Part shown: positions 1-8,657 of the stretch, piece by piece
How the letters are laid out: each line of letters opens with the position of its first letter
Numbering within the stretch: the first letter of the stretch is position 1
DNA from: Hyphomicrobiales bacterium
GTDB lineage: Bacteria; Pseudomonadota; Alphaproteobacteria; Rhizobiales; Beijerinckiaceae
Length of the DNA: 64,000 nucleotides
Assembly (NCBI GenBank): GCA_027483945.1
Contig: JAIXTM010000018.1
Span: 62,001 to 126,000, forward strand
Direction: 5' to 3'
The notes under the pieces: generated by a model
What the model was told of the DNA's origin: nothing
The model's database searches: none
What the model saw: the letters and a program-made list of their open reading frames with translations, nothing else
Made by a program: the position numbers and the translations under genes

Positions 1-271
1 GCTCTGAACTCGAATCCGGGAGGGTGCACATATTGATTTCGACCCCTCCCAAACCGGCGCCGGGGGCGCCTGGAGCGAGCGCCGCTTTATGCGTGCACTC
101 GCCCTGCGCGCATCACATGCGAAGTTCCACACATGGTCAAGCGAACGTTTTGGTCGCAGGCTGTTGCTTTATTCAGCACAAACCCCGGAATCTGCTAGGT
201 GTTTTCGGCCTCGTCGCCAGATCGGGGCAAATCCGGCGCCCGCGCGCCTATGCATCGGAGTGATCTTTTCT
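1..271. other. Upstream region of the metC-like gene
   Basis: No convincing gene is visible here; the reading frames that cross it have no ribosome-binding site and no recognisable domain. The only signal I see is a weak GGAG at 257-260, eleven bases before the chosen ATG at 272. I looked for a SAM-type riboswitch, which would be plausible before a methionine gene, and did not recognise one. Confidence 0.4.
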
Positions 272-1459
272 ATGCAAAATTTCGATGGTAAGCCCGGATC
301 CCAACGCGGTTTGCGCACCCGGCTGGCGCATGCAGGGCGCAAGACCAGCGAGCAGTTCGGCTTCATCAACACGCCGATCTATCGGGGTTCGACCGTGCTC
401 CACCCGGACACGCGGTCCCTCGAGACCCGGAACGCGCCGTATATCTACGGCACGAAGGGCACGCCGACGATACGCGCGCTGGAGGAGGCCTGGACCGAGC
501 TGAGCGGCGCCGCGGGCAGCGTGGTGACCCCCTCGGGTCTCTCCGCCATCACCGTCGCGATCCTCTCGGTCGTCAAGGCCGGCGACCACATCCTTGTGAC
601 CGACAGCGCCTATCGGCCAACCCGGATGTTCTGCGAGGGCGTCCTCAAGCGCCTCGGCGTTGAGACCGAGTATTACGATCCCGCCATAGGGGCCGGCATC
701 GCCTCCCTGATGCGTGACCGGACGAGCCTCGTTCTGACCGAGGCGCCGGGCTCGCAATCCTTCGAGATGCAGGACATCCCCGCCATCGCGGAAGTCGCCC
801 ACGCGCGCAGCGCGCTGGTCCTCATGGACAATACCTGGGCGACGCCGATCTTCTTCCCCCCGCACGAGCGCGGCGTGGATCTCGCCGTCGAGGCCGGCAC
901 GAAATATCTCGGCGGCCATTCCGACCTGCTGCTGGGCCTGGTCTCGGCCAACGAGCGCGCCTACCCGGCATTGCGCGAGACGTTCGACCTTTTCGCCATG
1001 TGCGCCGGGCCGGAAGATGCGTTTCTCGCGTTGCGCGGCATGCGCACGATGGCGCTGCGCCTGCGCGAGGCGGAGCGGCAGGGTCTCGCTCTGGCGACCT
1101 GGCTCCAGGGCCGGCCCGAAGTGGCGCGGGTGCTGCACCCTGCCCTGCCCGACGATCCGGGCCACGCGATCTGGAAGCGCGACTTCCTGGGCTCGACAGG
1201 CCTGTTCTCGGTGATCCTGAAGCCGTTCTCGAAGAAGGCCGTGGCGGCCATGCTCGACGGGCTCGAGCTGTTCGGGCTTGGCTATTCCTGGGGTGGTTAC
1301 GAGAGCCTCGTCATCCCGTTCGACTGTGCGTCCTACCGGTCGGTGACGGCATGGGACCCGGGCGGCCCGGCCCTGCGGTTCCAGGTCGGCCTGGAGGACA
1401 TGGCCGACTTGCAGGCGGACCTGGAAGCCGGGTTCGCCCGGCTGAAGGCCGCCGATTGA
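272..1459 (+). CDS. metC: Cystathionine beta-lyase-like PLP enzyme
   Basis: Cytosolic Cys/Met-metabolism PLP enzyme of 395 residues, expected to cleave cystathionine to homocysteine, pyruvate and ammonia. The PLP-binding lysine is K211 in AGTKYLGGHSD, which matches the family signature. The protein shows the usual large PLP domain followed by a smaller C-terminal domain, and the length is normal. The frame is open upstream to position 89, but that extension is Arg-rich and resembles no family member; the ATG at 272 begins MQNFDGKPG just before the conserved part. The gene stands alone and converges with the flavoprotein gene four bases downstream. Family members differ in substrate (cystathionine, methionine, cysteine), so the exact reaction is inferred. 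Confidence 0.85.
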   Translation: MQNFDGKPGSQRGLRTRLAHAGRKTSEQFGFINTPIYRGSTVLHPDTRSLETRNAPYIYGTKGTPTIRALEEAWTELSGAAGSVVTPSGLSAITVAILSVVKAGDHILVTDSAYRPTRMFCEGVLKRLGVETEYYDPAIGAGIASLMRDRTSLVLTEAPGSQSFEMQDIPAIAEVAHARSALVLMDNTWATPIFFPPHERGVDLAVEAGTKYLGGHSDLLLGLVSANERAYPALRETFDLFAMCAGPEDAFLALRGMRTMALRLREAERQGLALATWLQGRPEVARVLHPALPDDPGHAIWKRDFLGSTGLFSVILKPFSKKAVAAMLDGLELFGLGYSWGGYESLVIPFDCASYRSVTAWDPGGPALRFQVGLEDMADLQADLEAGFARLKAAD

Positions 1460-1462
1460 GCG

Positions 1463-2056
1463 TCAGGGCGCGATCCAGCCGGCTGCGACGGGCGTCGATA
1501 CGCCCGGCGACCAGGAGAGGCGGAGCCGGCGGTGACCGCCATGGCGCAGGTGGAGCCAGTCCATGGCTTCGACCGCGATGCTGACCGCCCGGAAATGCGC
1601 CCGACCGGCGGCGATCGCCGCATCGTCCGCCGGCAGGGCGAAGGCGTCGGCGTCGGCCAGCGGGGCGCCCGGGCCCGGCTCCTGTCCGTAACAGAGGCGG
1701 CTGAGCCGGCGGGACGCTTCCCAGGCGCCATCGGCCAGCCCGTCATCGGCGTGAAGCGTCGCCCGACCCTGCACCCGGACCTGGATCGCGGCCTCTGGAT
1801 CGTAGAACAGCAGCGACACACGCGGGTCGGCAGCGATTTCGGCCACCTTGGCGGACCGGGAATCGGTATGGACGCGCAAGCTCGGTTGATGCGGATCCCA
1901 AGCGCGAAGCACGACAACGCGATGGCGCGGCGCGCCGTCGAGGCCGATCGTGGCCAAAGCCGGCGTATGGAAAGGCGACCCCCGGTCGCGCACTCCCTGC
2001 GCCAGCCGGTTGGCGATGTCGTCGAGGATAAGCGCGGGTTCCACGCCGACGCTCAT
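1463..2056 (-). CDS. Pyridoxamine 5'-phosphate oxidase-family flavoprotein
   Basis: Protein of 197 residues with the split-barrel FMN-binding fold of the pyridoxamine phosphate oxidase family. The conserved core lies near residues 30-110 (ALATIGLDGAPRHRVVVLRA, then a VHTDSRSAKV segment that lines the FMN phosphate site). The C-terminal part keeps a WLHLR motif. It is not PdxH itself, because the classical C-terminal substrate-binding signature is not obvious; an FMN- or F420-type oxidoreductase of unknown substrate is safer. The start at 2056 (MSVGVEPAL) is the last methionine before the conserved region. It lies six bases after the LAB_N gene on the same strand, so it could be the last gene of the glycosylation operon. 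Confidence 0.75.
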   Translation of the reverse strand: MSVGVEPALILDDIANRLAQGVRDRGSPFHTPALATIGLDGAPRHRVVVLRAWDPHQPSLRVHTDSRSAKVAEIAADPRVSLLFYDPEAAIQVRVQGRATLHADDGLADGAWEASRRLSRLCYGQEPGPGAPLADADAFALPADDAAIAAGRAHFRAVSIAVEAMDWLHLRHGGHRRLRLSWSPGVSTPVAAGWIAP

Positions 2057-2061
2057 GGCGT

Positions 2062-2406
2062 TCAGCCCGGCCCGGCGTCCGATTGCTCGCCGCGTGCCCT
2101 CGCGCGCAGCACGAATTGCAGGTTCCGCAGATAGACGAACAGGCCGAAGCCCTGGCCGATGATGAAGACGGGATCGCGGCGGTAGAGCGCATAGATCAGC
2201 AGCAGCGTGCCGCCTCCGATGGAGAACCACCAGAACGTCATCGGGACGACCGACCGCTTGACGCGTTCGCTGGCGACCCACTGCACGACGAAGCGCATCG
2301 TGAACAGGGCCTGGGCGACGACGCCCAGCAACACCCACCAGTCCACGTTGTTGACGAAGACATCGTGCAGGTAATCGCCGATGGCCTGCTGCAGGTCGAC
2401 CAGCAT
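2062..2406 (-). CDS. LAB_N (lipid A biosynthesis N-terminal domain) membrane protein
   Basis: Small integral membrane protein of 114 residues with about three predicted helices (roughly 22-42, 55-75 and 83-102) and the conserved QWVASER and FWWFSIGG motifs of the LAB_N family. It is a free-standing domain, not fused to LpxB. Its ATG overlaps the stop of the upstream GT2 gene as TGATG, so the two are probably translationally coupled. Genes of this family often accompany an ArnC-like GT2 and an ArnT-like transferase. By analogy with ArnE/ArnF it may help flip or present the lipid-linked sugar, which is an inference from context only. Confidence 0.8.
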   Translation of the reverse strand: MLVDLQQAIGDYLHDVFVNNVDWWVLLGVVAQALFTMRFVVQWVASERVKRSVVPMTFWWFSIGGGTLLLIYALYRRDPVFIIGQGFGLFVYLRNLQFVLRARARGEQSDAGPG

Positions 2407-3155
2407 CAGACGATCTCCCTCGCGGCCGGCACGCGCCGGCGCCGGCGGACGAGCCACCATACGCCGGCGAGGTCCAGGATGCCGACCCAAAGCCTGTCAA
2501 AGAACCCGTAATTCGAGACACCGGAATGGCGCGGCCGGTCGATGACGTCGACATGCGCGATCCCGTAGCCCTCGCGCTTGACGAGAGCCGGCATGAAGCG
2601 ATGGAGCGCGTCGAAATAGGGCAGACCGAGATAGACCTCGCGGCGGAAGCATTTTAGCCCGCAGCCGGTATCGCGGGTGCCGTCCTTCAGGATGCGGCCG
2701 CGCACCGCGTTGGCGATGCGCGATTGCAGCCGCTTGAAACCCGTGTCCTTGCGGCCGACGCGCTGGCCGGCCACCAGCCCGATGGACGGATCGGCGGACA
2801 GGGCCGCCACGAGGTCGGGGAAGAAGGCCGGGTTGTTCTGGCCGTCGCCGTCGATCGTCGCCACGATCGGCGCGCGGGCGGCGAAAACGCCGGTGCGCAC
2901 CGCGGCACTCTGCCCGCAACTCGTCTCGTGCCGGATCTGACGCAGCCATGGCCGCCCGGCACGGAGGCGCGCCAGCTCGGCCGGCGTCGCGTCGGTCGAG
3001 CCGTCGTCCACATACACGACCTCGAACGGCGCAAGCGCGGCGCAGGCCGCCTCGATCTCGGCCAGGAGCGGCGCGATGTTGCCGGCCTCGTTGCGGACGG
3101 GGACGACCACAGTGAGGCGCGGCGCGCCCGCCAGGCTGGGTTTCAGTTCGTTCAT
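2406..3155 (-). CDS. GT2 glycosyltransferase, polyprenyl-phosphate sugar synthase type
   Basis: Family 2 glycosyltransferase of 249 residues resembling dolichol-phosphate mannose synthase and ArnC. The N-terminal PVRNEAGN loop, VYVDDGSTD nucleotide-binding motif and IDGDGQNNP (DxD-like metal site) are all present, with a later RDTGCGLKCFRR acceptor-side motif. It ends with a basic tail instead of the two C-terminal transmembrane helices found in ArnC, so it is probably peripheral on the inner membrane, perhaps docked through the coupled LAB_N protein. It would transfer a sugar from a nucleotide donor to undecaprenyl phosphate for use by the ArnT-like protein encoded 35 bases upstream. Confidence 0.85.
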   Translation of the reverse strand: MNELKPSLAGAPRLTVVVPVRNEAGNIAPLLAEIEAACAALAPFEVVYVDDGSTDATPAELARLRAGRPWLRQIRHETSCGQSAAVRTGVFAARAPIVATIDGDGQNNPAFFPDLVAALSADPSIGLVAGQRVGRKDTGFKRLQSRIANAVRGRILKDGTRDTGCGLKCFRREVYLGLPYFDALHRFMPALVKREGYGIAHVDVIDRPRHSGVSNYGFFDRLWVGILDLAGVWWLVRRRRRVPAAREIV

Positions 3156-3189
3156 CGGGCCGCTCGATTACAGCAACCGCCGTATGGCG

Positions 3190-4896
3190 TCACGGGCTGA
3201 TTGCATAGACGCCGATGTCGACGCGACGCCCGCCATTGATGTTGAACCCGGCGACGCGGGTGACGAGGCGCGGCGAGACGTTCCGGCGGGCGAGTTCGGC
3301 GGCGAAGTCCGGCTCCTCGCGCTGGGTCACGAAGGCGATGCGGCAGCCATTGCCCTCGGCCAGAAGCCGCGCGGCCTCTCCGCCCGTCGCCGGCATGGCG
3401 AGGTCGGTGCGCGTCAGGAAAACAAGGCTCGGCTCGCGGTAGCCCGCGGTCGCGATGGCCGGATCGACGCAGCCAACGGAGCGCGCCGCCTCCGCGAGAC
3501 GGGGCGACAGTTTCAGGGCGCGCAGACCCGGCTGGACGAGGCCGAAGACGCCGACCGACAGGAGGGCGGAAGCCAGGATCGCGGCGACCAGGGCTCCTGC
3601 CCCGTCGCGCCGGGCATAGAGTCTCCAGGCATAGATGGCGACCAGGACCGCCAGAAGCAGGACCGGAATGCCGGCAAATGGGATTGAGCCGTCCAGCCAC
3701 CAGGCCGCCGCCGGCAACCCGACGAGCAGGCCGAGCGGCACGAACGGCACGAGAAGCGCGGTGATGGACGATCCGCGGCGCCAGAGCCCGCCGGCGATCA
3801 GCGTATGGACGGTCAGGATCGCGATGGCCGGATAGAGCGGCAGGACATAATGCGGCAGCTTGGTCGGCACCACCTCGAAAACGATCCAGCTCGGGATGAT
3901 CCAGGCCAGGCATAGGGCGATTGCCGGCTCCCGCCGCGTCTGCCAGACGAAGGGCGCGGCGATGGCCGAGAAGGCGGCCGCCGGCCAGAACGTGCCGAAG
4001 AACGCGAGAAGGTAGAAGCCGGGAGGCGCGCCATGCTTCTCCTGCGCGCTGCCGACCTTCCCGAGCATGTCCTTGCCGACCGACTCGGCAAGGAAGGCGC
4101 CGCCGGTCTTGTGCAGGATCGCCGCGAACCAGGGCAGTACGGCTATCGCGACCAGCGCAAGGCCGAGCCAGGGCCGCAGCCGGGCCGCCCAGCTTAAGGA
4201 GCGGTCCTTGATCGCAAGCACCGCGAGCGCGAGGCCGGCGACCATCAGAACGATCGGTCCCTTGACGAGAATACCGAGCGCCATGCCCGACCAGAAGGCG
4301 GCGAGCGTGCCGCGCGACAGCTCGATGCCCCGGCGCAGATAGGCTCGGGCTAGGCCGCCGAAGACGAGCGTGCAGGCGAGCGCCAGCGTGGCGTCGGTCT
4401 TCGCCAGCCGGGCCTCGACGCCAAGCAGGATCGACGCGGCCATCAGCGCGGCGGAGAGGAACGCTCCGACCGGGCCGAGGAAGGCGAGTGCGGCCCAATA
4501 TGTCGCCAGAACCGTGCCGATGGCGGCAGCGAGCGAGGGCAGCCGATAGAGGAAGATCGTGGTGCGCGCTTCGGGAACGCCGAGCGCTTCGGCAGTCGCC
4601 ACCGTGGCGCTCTGAAGCCAGTAGATGCCGACCGGTTTCTTGTGTCGGGCCTCGTCCTGGAAACGGATGTCGACGAAATCCCGGCTTTCCAGCATCTGCT
4701 TGGATGCCTGGGCGAAGCGCGGCTCGTCCCGGTCCATCGGCTGAAGCGAGGCAAAGCCTGGGATGAAGCAGGCAAGCGACAGAATGATGAGCGCTGCGAC
4801 AGCGCGGGCGCGCGTCGCGGCGAGCGCATGCAGCAGGCGGCTCGGCCAGGAAGCGGCCGGTAGAGCCGGAAAGTCCGGATTGAGCGGGGTCGGCAT
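3190..4896 (-). CDS. ArnT/PMT-like membrane glycosyltransferase (GT83-like)
   Basis: Integral membrane transferase of 568 residues with about 11-13 hydrophobic helices and a C-terminal periplasmic domain. The first periplasmic loop carries MDRDEPRFAQ, the acidic catalytic motif of ArnT/PMT enzymes, followed by the KKPVGIYWLQ motif. It should move a sugar from a polyprenyl phosphate carrier onto an envelope acceptor, possibly lipid A or LPS core; neither sugar nor acceptor can be read from sequence. I chose ATG 4896 (MPTPLNPDF); the longer frame to 5214 runs into the opposing promoter region and is Arg/Ser-rich without family likeness. First gene of the operon with the GT2 and LAB_N genes. Confidence 0.85.
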   Translation of the reverse strand: MPTPLNPDFPALPAASWPSRLLHALAATRARAVAALIILSLACFIPGFASLQPMDRDEPRFAQASKQMLESRDFVDIRFQDEARHKKPVGIYWLQSATVATAEALGVPEARTTIFLYRLPSLAAAIGTVLATYWAALAFLGPVGAFLSAALMAASILLGVEARLAKTDATLALACTLVFGGLARAYLRRGIELSRGTLAAFWSGMALGILVKGPIVLMVAGLALAVLAIKDRSLSWAARLRPWLGLALVAIAVLPWFAAILHKTGGAFLAESVGKDMLGKVGSAQEKHGAPPGFYLLAFFGTFWPAAAFSAIAAPFVWQTRREPAIALCLAWIIPSWIVFEVVPTKLPHYVLPLYPAIAILTVHTLIAGGLWRRGSSITALLVPFVPLGLLVGLPAAAWWLDGSIPFAGIPVLLLAVLVAIYAWRLYARRDGAGALVAAILASALLSVGVFGLVQPGLRALKLSPRLAEAARSVGCVDPAIATAGYREPSLVFLTRTDLAMPATGGEAARLLAEGNGCRIAFVTQREEPDFAAELARRNVSPRLVTRVAGFNINGGRRVDIGVYAISP

Positions 4897-4976
4897 GGAT
4901 GCAGTCCAGGGCTGGCGGCGGGAGAGGTGCGGGTTTTCGAACCCGAAGTCAAACCGCGACGTTGGCGCAGCCGATG

Positions 4977-5001
4977 GGAACCGCAGCCGCCACCAGACGT
5001 T
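4977..5001 (+). promoter_or_regulatory. Candidate EcfG-type general stress promoter
   Basis: GGAAC at 4977-4981 and CGTT at 4998-5001 are separated by 16 bases, which is the EcfG consensus of alphaproteobacteria. It lies 34 bases before the start of the DUF1236 gene, a sensible leader length. Confidence 0.65.
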
Positions 5002-5035
5002 CGTCGCCGGGGGCCTCGAACCATGGAGAGACGCC

Positions 5036-6124
5036 ATGAAGGTCACCCTCACCCACTCGGTTGCCGCAGCGGCGTTGCTGCTCGGCGCCTCCACCGCCAT
5101 CGCGCAGACCAGCGCGCCGACCGCCGAGCCGCCGCGCCGCGCGATCGAAAGCAACGACACGACCGCGCCGGGCCGCTCGGGCACCGCTCCAGGGCAGACC
5201 CGCCCGGAGGCCAATACAGCAGCACCGGGTCGCTCCGAGGCGGCGCCGGGTCAGAACCGCCCCGCGGCCACCACTGCCGAGCCCGGCAAGTCGGAGGCCG
5301 CTCCCGGCCAGACGCGCGAGCGCACCGGCACGACCGAGCAGCCCGCCTCCCGCACGAACAACCAGCGCGCCGAGCCGCCGGCTTCCGCCAATCCGCAGCG
5401 CAGCGGACAGGGCGCCACGCGGGAGGCTGCGCCCGCCCAGACCAACGAACGGACCGGCACCACGTCCAACCGCACGGCCAATCCGGATGACAGCGGCAAC
5501 GTCCAGCGCCGCTCGACCGAGACGCAACCGACGACCGGCACGACGCAGCGCTCGACCGAGCGCGAGAGCTCCGACACGCTGTCCACCGGCTCGCTCAACG
5601 CCACCGCCGACCTCAGCACCGAGCAGCGGACCCGCGTGACCTCTACGCTGGTGAGCAGGGCCGAGCCGGTCACCAACGTGAACTTCTCCGTGTCAGTCGG
5701 CACCGCGGTGCCGGACCGGGTCCGGCTCTACGAGGTGCCGTCCGAGATCGTGACGATCGTCCCGAAATATCGCGGCTACAGCTATTTCGTGGTCCGTGAG
5801 GAGATCGTGATCGTCGAGCCGCGCACCAAGAAGATCGTCGAGGTGATCCGCCGCTCCGGCGATCGCCGCGCCTCGACCACGCTGACGATCTCCCGCGACA
5901 AGGCGGCGCTGATCAAGCGCGAGCTGAAGCCGACCCGCACGGTGCAGCGCGAAGTCACGATCCAGACAGGAACCGCCGTTCCGGAGGTGATCGAGCTCCA
6001 GACGGTGCCGACCGCCATCGTCACGGAAGTGCCGGAGCTGCGCGACTATCGCTTCTTCGTGAAGGACGACGAGATCGTGTTCGTCGAACCGGAAAGCCGG
6101 CGCATCGTCGAAGTGATCCGCTGA
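5036..6124 (+). CDS. Secreted protein with two DUF1236 domains and Pro/Thr-rich repeats
   Basis: Protein of 362 residues with a clear signal peptide (cleavage after TAIAQ near residue 23). Residues about 30-200 are low complexity, rich in Pro, Thr, Ser, Gly and Arg, and include three 19-residue repeats. The C-terminal part contains two tandem DUF1236 units (about 218-280 and 302-362), each with a GTAVP start, a VP.xIVT core and an EIVxVEP..KIVEVI end. DUF1236 proteins are common in Rhizobiales and probably sit in the periplasm or at the cell surface; no activity is known to me. ATG 5036 is preceded by GGAG and starts the signal peptide; the in-frame extension to 4763 is antisense to the ArnT-like gene. 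An EcfG-type promoter lies just upstream. Confidence 0.85.
   Translation: MKVTLTHSVAAAALLLGASTAIAQTSAPTAEPPRRAIESNDTTAPGRSGTAPGQTRPEANTAAPGRSEAAPGQNRPAATTAEPGKSEAAPGQTRERTGTTEQPASRTNNQRAEPPASANPQRSGQGATREAAPAQTNERTGTTSNRTANPDDSGNVQRRSTETQPTTGTTQRSTERESSDTLSTGSLNATADLSTEQRTRVTSTLVSRAEPVTNVNFSVSVGTAVPDRVRLYEVPSEIVTIVPKYRGYSYFVVREEIVIVEPRTKKIVEVIRRSGDRRASTTLTISRDKAALIKRELKPTRTVQREVTIQTGTAVPEVIELQTVPTAIVTEVPELRDYRFFVKDDEIVFVEPESRRIVEVIR
5168..5338 (+). repeat. Three 57-bp (19-residue) tandem repeats within the DUF1236 gene
   Basis: Units start at 5168, 5225 and 5282 and are in frame. Each encodes PG(R/K)S..APGQ followed by an Arg-containing linker. Units 1 and 2 are closest; unit 3 diverges after APGQTRE. 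Confidence 0.8.
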
Positions 6125-6130
6125 TGCGAA

Positions 6131-6159
6131 AAGGGCCCCGTGGATGCCACGGGGCCCTT
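6131..6159. terminator. Bidirectional intrinsic terminator
   Basis: A perfect 13-bp stem (6131-6143 with 6147-6159) and a 3-base loop. It sits seven bases after the DUF1236 stop, and on the minus strand just after tRNA-Arg, where it is followed by a short T tract (CTTTTC). It can serve both converging transcripts. Confidence 0.85.
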
Positions 6160-6166
6160 GATCTCA

Positions 6167-6244
6167 TGGCGACCCCGGCAGGGCTCGAACCTGCGACCTG
6201 CCGCTTAGAAGGCGGCTGCTCTGATCCAGCTGAGCTACGGGGCC
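6167..6244 (-). tRNA. tRNA-Arg (TCT anticodon)
   Basis: A complete cloverleaf reads on the minus strand: acceptor GGCCCCG paired with CGGGGTC (one G-T pair), anticodon stem GCCGC/GCGGC with loop CTTCTAA, and a normal T arm with TTCGAGC. The anticodon is TCT, which reads AGA and AGG. The CCA end is encoded (6167-6169). Confidence 0.95.
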
Positions 6245-6254
6245 TTGCCGGCGG

Positions 6255-6560
6255 TCAGTGGGTCCACGGACCGACGCGGTTGAACTTGAAATTGTCCGAA
6301 TAGGCCATGGTGCGCGTCGCGACGGGCTTGGGCTCCTCGACGCGATAGGCGATGGCGTTCCGCTCGGCATAGGCGACCGCTTCCTCCTTGGTCGCGAAGC
6401 GCAGGCGCACCTGCTGCTTCATGTCCCGGGAGCTCGTCCAGCCCATGAGGGGCTCCACCGAACGCGGCACTTCCTGCTCATATTCGAGCAGCCAGAGCTT
6501 TGCCCGGTTCTTGCCGGACTGCATGGCGCTGCGGGTGGGCTTGTAGATTCTCGCGGTCAT
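6255..6560 (-). CDS. NDUFS4-like accessory subunit of respiratory complex I
   Basis: Protein of 101 residues of the ETC complex I conserved-region family (bacterial relative of mitochondrial NDUFS4). Recognisable parts are an N-terminal [14 protein letters not shown] segment, the WLLEYE strand, the central [18 protein letters not shown] core, and the C-terminal [11 protein letters not shown] end. In alphaproteobacteria this supernumerary subunit stabilises the hydrophilic arm of NADH:quinone oxidoreductase on the cytoplasmic side. Length is normal. The gene lies alone between tRNA-Pro upstream and tRNA-Arg downstream, away from the nuo operon, which is usual for this family. Confidence 0.9.
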   Translation of the reverse strand: MTARIYKPTRSAMQSGKNRAKLWLLEYEQEVPRSVEPLMGWTSSRDMKQQVRLRFATKEEAVAYAERNAIAYRVEEPKPVATRTMAYSDNFKFNRVGPWTH

Positions 6561-6598
6561 CGCTCGATCGTCCTCGGCTCGCCGACGTCCAAACCATG

Positions 6599-6675
<77 letters not shown>

Positions 6676-6799
6676 ACGCCCGTAACGCCATGCCATCATT
6701 ACGCTTTTCTTCAGCGCGACGGCACCACGCCCGGATCGGCGAAGGCAATAGCACTCACCGGCACACTTGGGAACATAAATGTCCCGACGGCCCGATGGT

Positions 6800-8083
6800 T
6801 CACGCCTGGTCCAGCGCCTGGGCGATGTCGGCGACAAGGTCGTCCGGATGCTCGATGCCGATGGAGAGGCGGACCGTGCTATCGAGCACGCCGATCCGGT
6901 CCCGCACCTCCAGCGGCACGCCGGAATGGGTCGTCGAGGCCGGGTGGCTTGCCAGCGATTCGGTGCCCCCCAAGCTCACCGCCAGCTTCAGGACCTGCAG
7001 CGCATTGAGGAAGCTGAATGCGGCCGGCTGACCGCCTTCGATATCGAAGGAGAAGGTCGAGCCGGCGCCCGTCGCCTGGCGGTCGTGTACCCGCCGGGTC
7101 GGCGAGCCTTCCGGGAGGAAGCCGAGATAGTGGACATGGCGCACCTTGGGATGCTCGCGCAGGAACTCGGCCACGATGCGCGCATTGCGGTCGGCGCGCT
7201 CGAACCGCACGCCCAGCGTCTCGAGGGACCGGCCGAGCATCCAGCAGGAATGAGGGTCGAGTTGCGTGCCGATGGCGCCGCGCAGCATCCGGATCGTCTG
7301 CGCATGCGGCTGCCGCGCCAAAGCCGCGCCGGCGATGAGATCCGAATGTCCGCCGACATATTTCGTCAGCGAATAGAGCGAGACGTCGGCGCCGTGCTCC
7401 AGCGGGCGCTGGAAGACCGGTCCGAGCAGGGTGTTGTCGCAGGCGACCAGCGGCCGGTGGCCCTGCGCCGTCCCGATCTCGTCCGCGATACGGGCGACCA
7501 ATGGGATATCGATCAACGTATTCAGCGGATTGGACGGCGTTTCTATGAGAATGAGCGAGACTCGGCCCTTCGCGCGGGCAGCGTCTGCGGCTGTACGGAT
7601 CGCGCTTTCGGAGATGCCGTCGGAGAACGGAACCGCGCCGATGCCCATGGATGCCATGAAGCGGCTGAGCAGCGTCTCCGTCCCGCCGTAGAGCGGCTGG
7701 GAATGGAGGATGACGTCGCCCGGCCGGGCGAAGGCGAGCAGGGTCGTCGCGATGGCCGACATGCCGGACGAGAACAGGATGCAGGATTCGGCGCCTTCGA
7801 AGACGGCGATCCGGTCCTCGACGATCTCGCTGTTGGGATGGTTGAAGCGGGAATAGACGAGGCCCGCTCCCTCACCCGCCGGCGGCTTGCGCCGCCCGGC
7901 CGTGTAATCGAAGAAGTCCTTCCCCTCCTCGGCCGAGCGGAAGATGAAGGTCGAGGTGAGGAAGACTGGCGGCTTGACCGCACCCTCCGACAGGAGCGGA
8001 TCGTAGCCGTAACCCAACATCAGCGTCTCGGGATGGAGCGGATGGTTCCCGATATGGGTTCGCGAGGGTTTCGGTGCGGTCAT
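6800..8083 (-). CDS. Cystathionine gamma-synthase / methionine gamma-lyase-family enzyme
   Basis: Cytosolic Cys/Met-metabolism PLP enzyme of 427 residues. The PLP lysine is K241 in [12 protein letters not shown]; other family signatures are [22 protein letters not shown] and IETPSNPLN. The C-terminal [16 protein letters not shown] matches gamma-synthase and gamma-lyase members. It may act in transsulfuration, direct sulfhydrylation or methionine breakdown; the sequence does not decide. The start at 8083 has a strong GAGGAGG ribosome-binding site. The frame upstream to 8146 lacks one. The gene is monocistronic, with tRNA-Pro about 125 bases after its stop. Confidence 0.85.
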   Translation of the reverse strand: MTAPKPSRTHIGNHPLHPETLMLGYGYDPLLSEGAVKPPVFLTSTFIFRSAEEGKDFFDYTAGRRKPPAGEGAGLVYSRFNHPNSEIVEDRIAVFEGAESCILFSSGMSAIATTLLAFARPGDVILHSQPLYGGTETLLSRFMASMGIGAVPFSDGISESAIRTAADAARAKGRVSLILIETPSNPLNTLIDIPLVARIADEIGTAQGHRPLVACDNTLLGPVFQRPLEHGADVSLYSLTKYVGGHSDLIAGAALARQPHAQTIRMLRGAIGTQLDPHSCWMLGRSLETLGVRFERADRNARIVAEFLREHPKVRHVHYLGFLPEGSPTRRVHDRQATGAGSTFSFDIEGGQPAAFSFLNALQVLKLAVSLGGTESLASHPASTTHSGVPLEVRDRIGVLDSTVRLSIGIEHPDDLVADIAQALDQA

Positions 8084-8190
8084 GGCGTCCTCCTCGTGCG
8101 GATTTGACGCCATCCTAGCGGGGTTCGGCCGGGCGGTAAGGGGCATGCCCGCACGCGCGGGCGAGCACGGACGGACCGATCAGCAGACGA

Positions 8191-8643
8191 TCAGCGCTTG
8201 AAAAGCGGATGGGCGACCCGGTCGCCGGCCTTGATGCCGAGCTTCGCGCTCGTGCCGGCATTGAGTTCCAGCACGGCCAGGACCGGCTCGCCGGACGGGA
8301 TCGTGCGGGTTGAGAGCGGTTCGGTGTGCTCCTCGATCCGCGCGATCGTGCCGTCGGCGCGGATGAAGAGCATGTCGAGCGGGATATAGGTGTTCTGCAT
8401 CCACATCGCGACAGGCGCGACCTGCTTGAAGTCGAACAGCATGCCCCGGTCCTCGGGCATGTAGCGGCGATACATCAGGCCCTTGGCCCGTTCCGCGTCG
8501 GTACGCATGACCTCGACGGAGAAGACCCGCTCGCCGGCCGATGTCGCGATGGTCAGCCGCTCGACCCCTTGGGACGCCGCCGGCGGCGCGTAGAGGCAAA
8601 CGACGAAAAACAGATGCGCGAGGCAGGCCAGAAGGCGGCGCAT
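8191..8643 (-). CDS. Secreted DUF192 protein
   Basis: Protein of 150 residues with an N-terminal signal peptide (MRRLLACLAHLF, ending near PPAASQ at residue 25) followed by one DUF192 domain. Conserved DUF192 features are RAKGLMYRRYMPEDRGMLF, the MWMQNTYIPLDM core and ELNAG. Its function is not established. It begins 15 bases after the tandem cold-shock-domain gene and is probably co-transcribed with it, an arrangement I associate with rhizobial genomes. The start at 8643 begins the signal peptide. Confidence 0.85.
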   Translation of the reverse strand: MRRLLACLAHLFFVVCLYAPPAASQGVERLTIATSAGERVFSVEVMRTDAERAKGLMYRRYMPEDRGMLFDFKQVAPVAMWMQNTYIPLDMLFIRADGTIARIEEHTEPLSTRTIPSGEPVLAVLELNAGTSAKLGIKAGDRVAHPLFKR

Positions 8644-8657
8644 GGGCCGGCGGCCGA

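Noticed and set aside
1-271. Possible SAM riboswitch before the metC-like gene
   Set aside because: I could not find the conserved core or pseudoknot of SAM-I, SAM-II or related classes in this stretch.
4930-4945. Short hairpin CGGGTT-TTCG-AACCCG upstream of the ArnT-like gene
   Set aside because: It is a stable 6-bp hairpin with a UUCG loop, but it has no T tract and no other sign of attenuation; I cannot give it a role.
6779-8107. A 442-codon plus-strand frame
   Set aside because: It mirrors the PLP enzyme on the minus strand and is Arg/Gly/Asp-rich without a domain.
8147-8162. Hairpin GCCCGC/GCGGGC between the DUF192 gene and the PLP enzyme gene
   Set aside because: Only six base pairs, no T tract, and such repeats are frequent by chance at this GC content.
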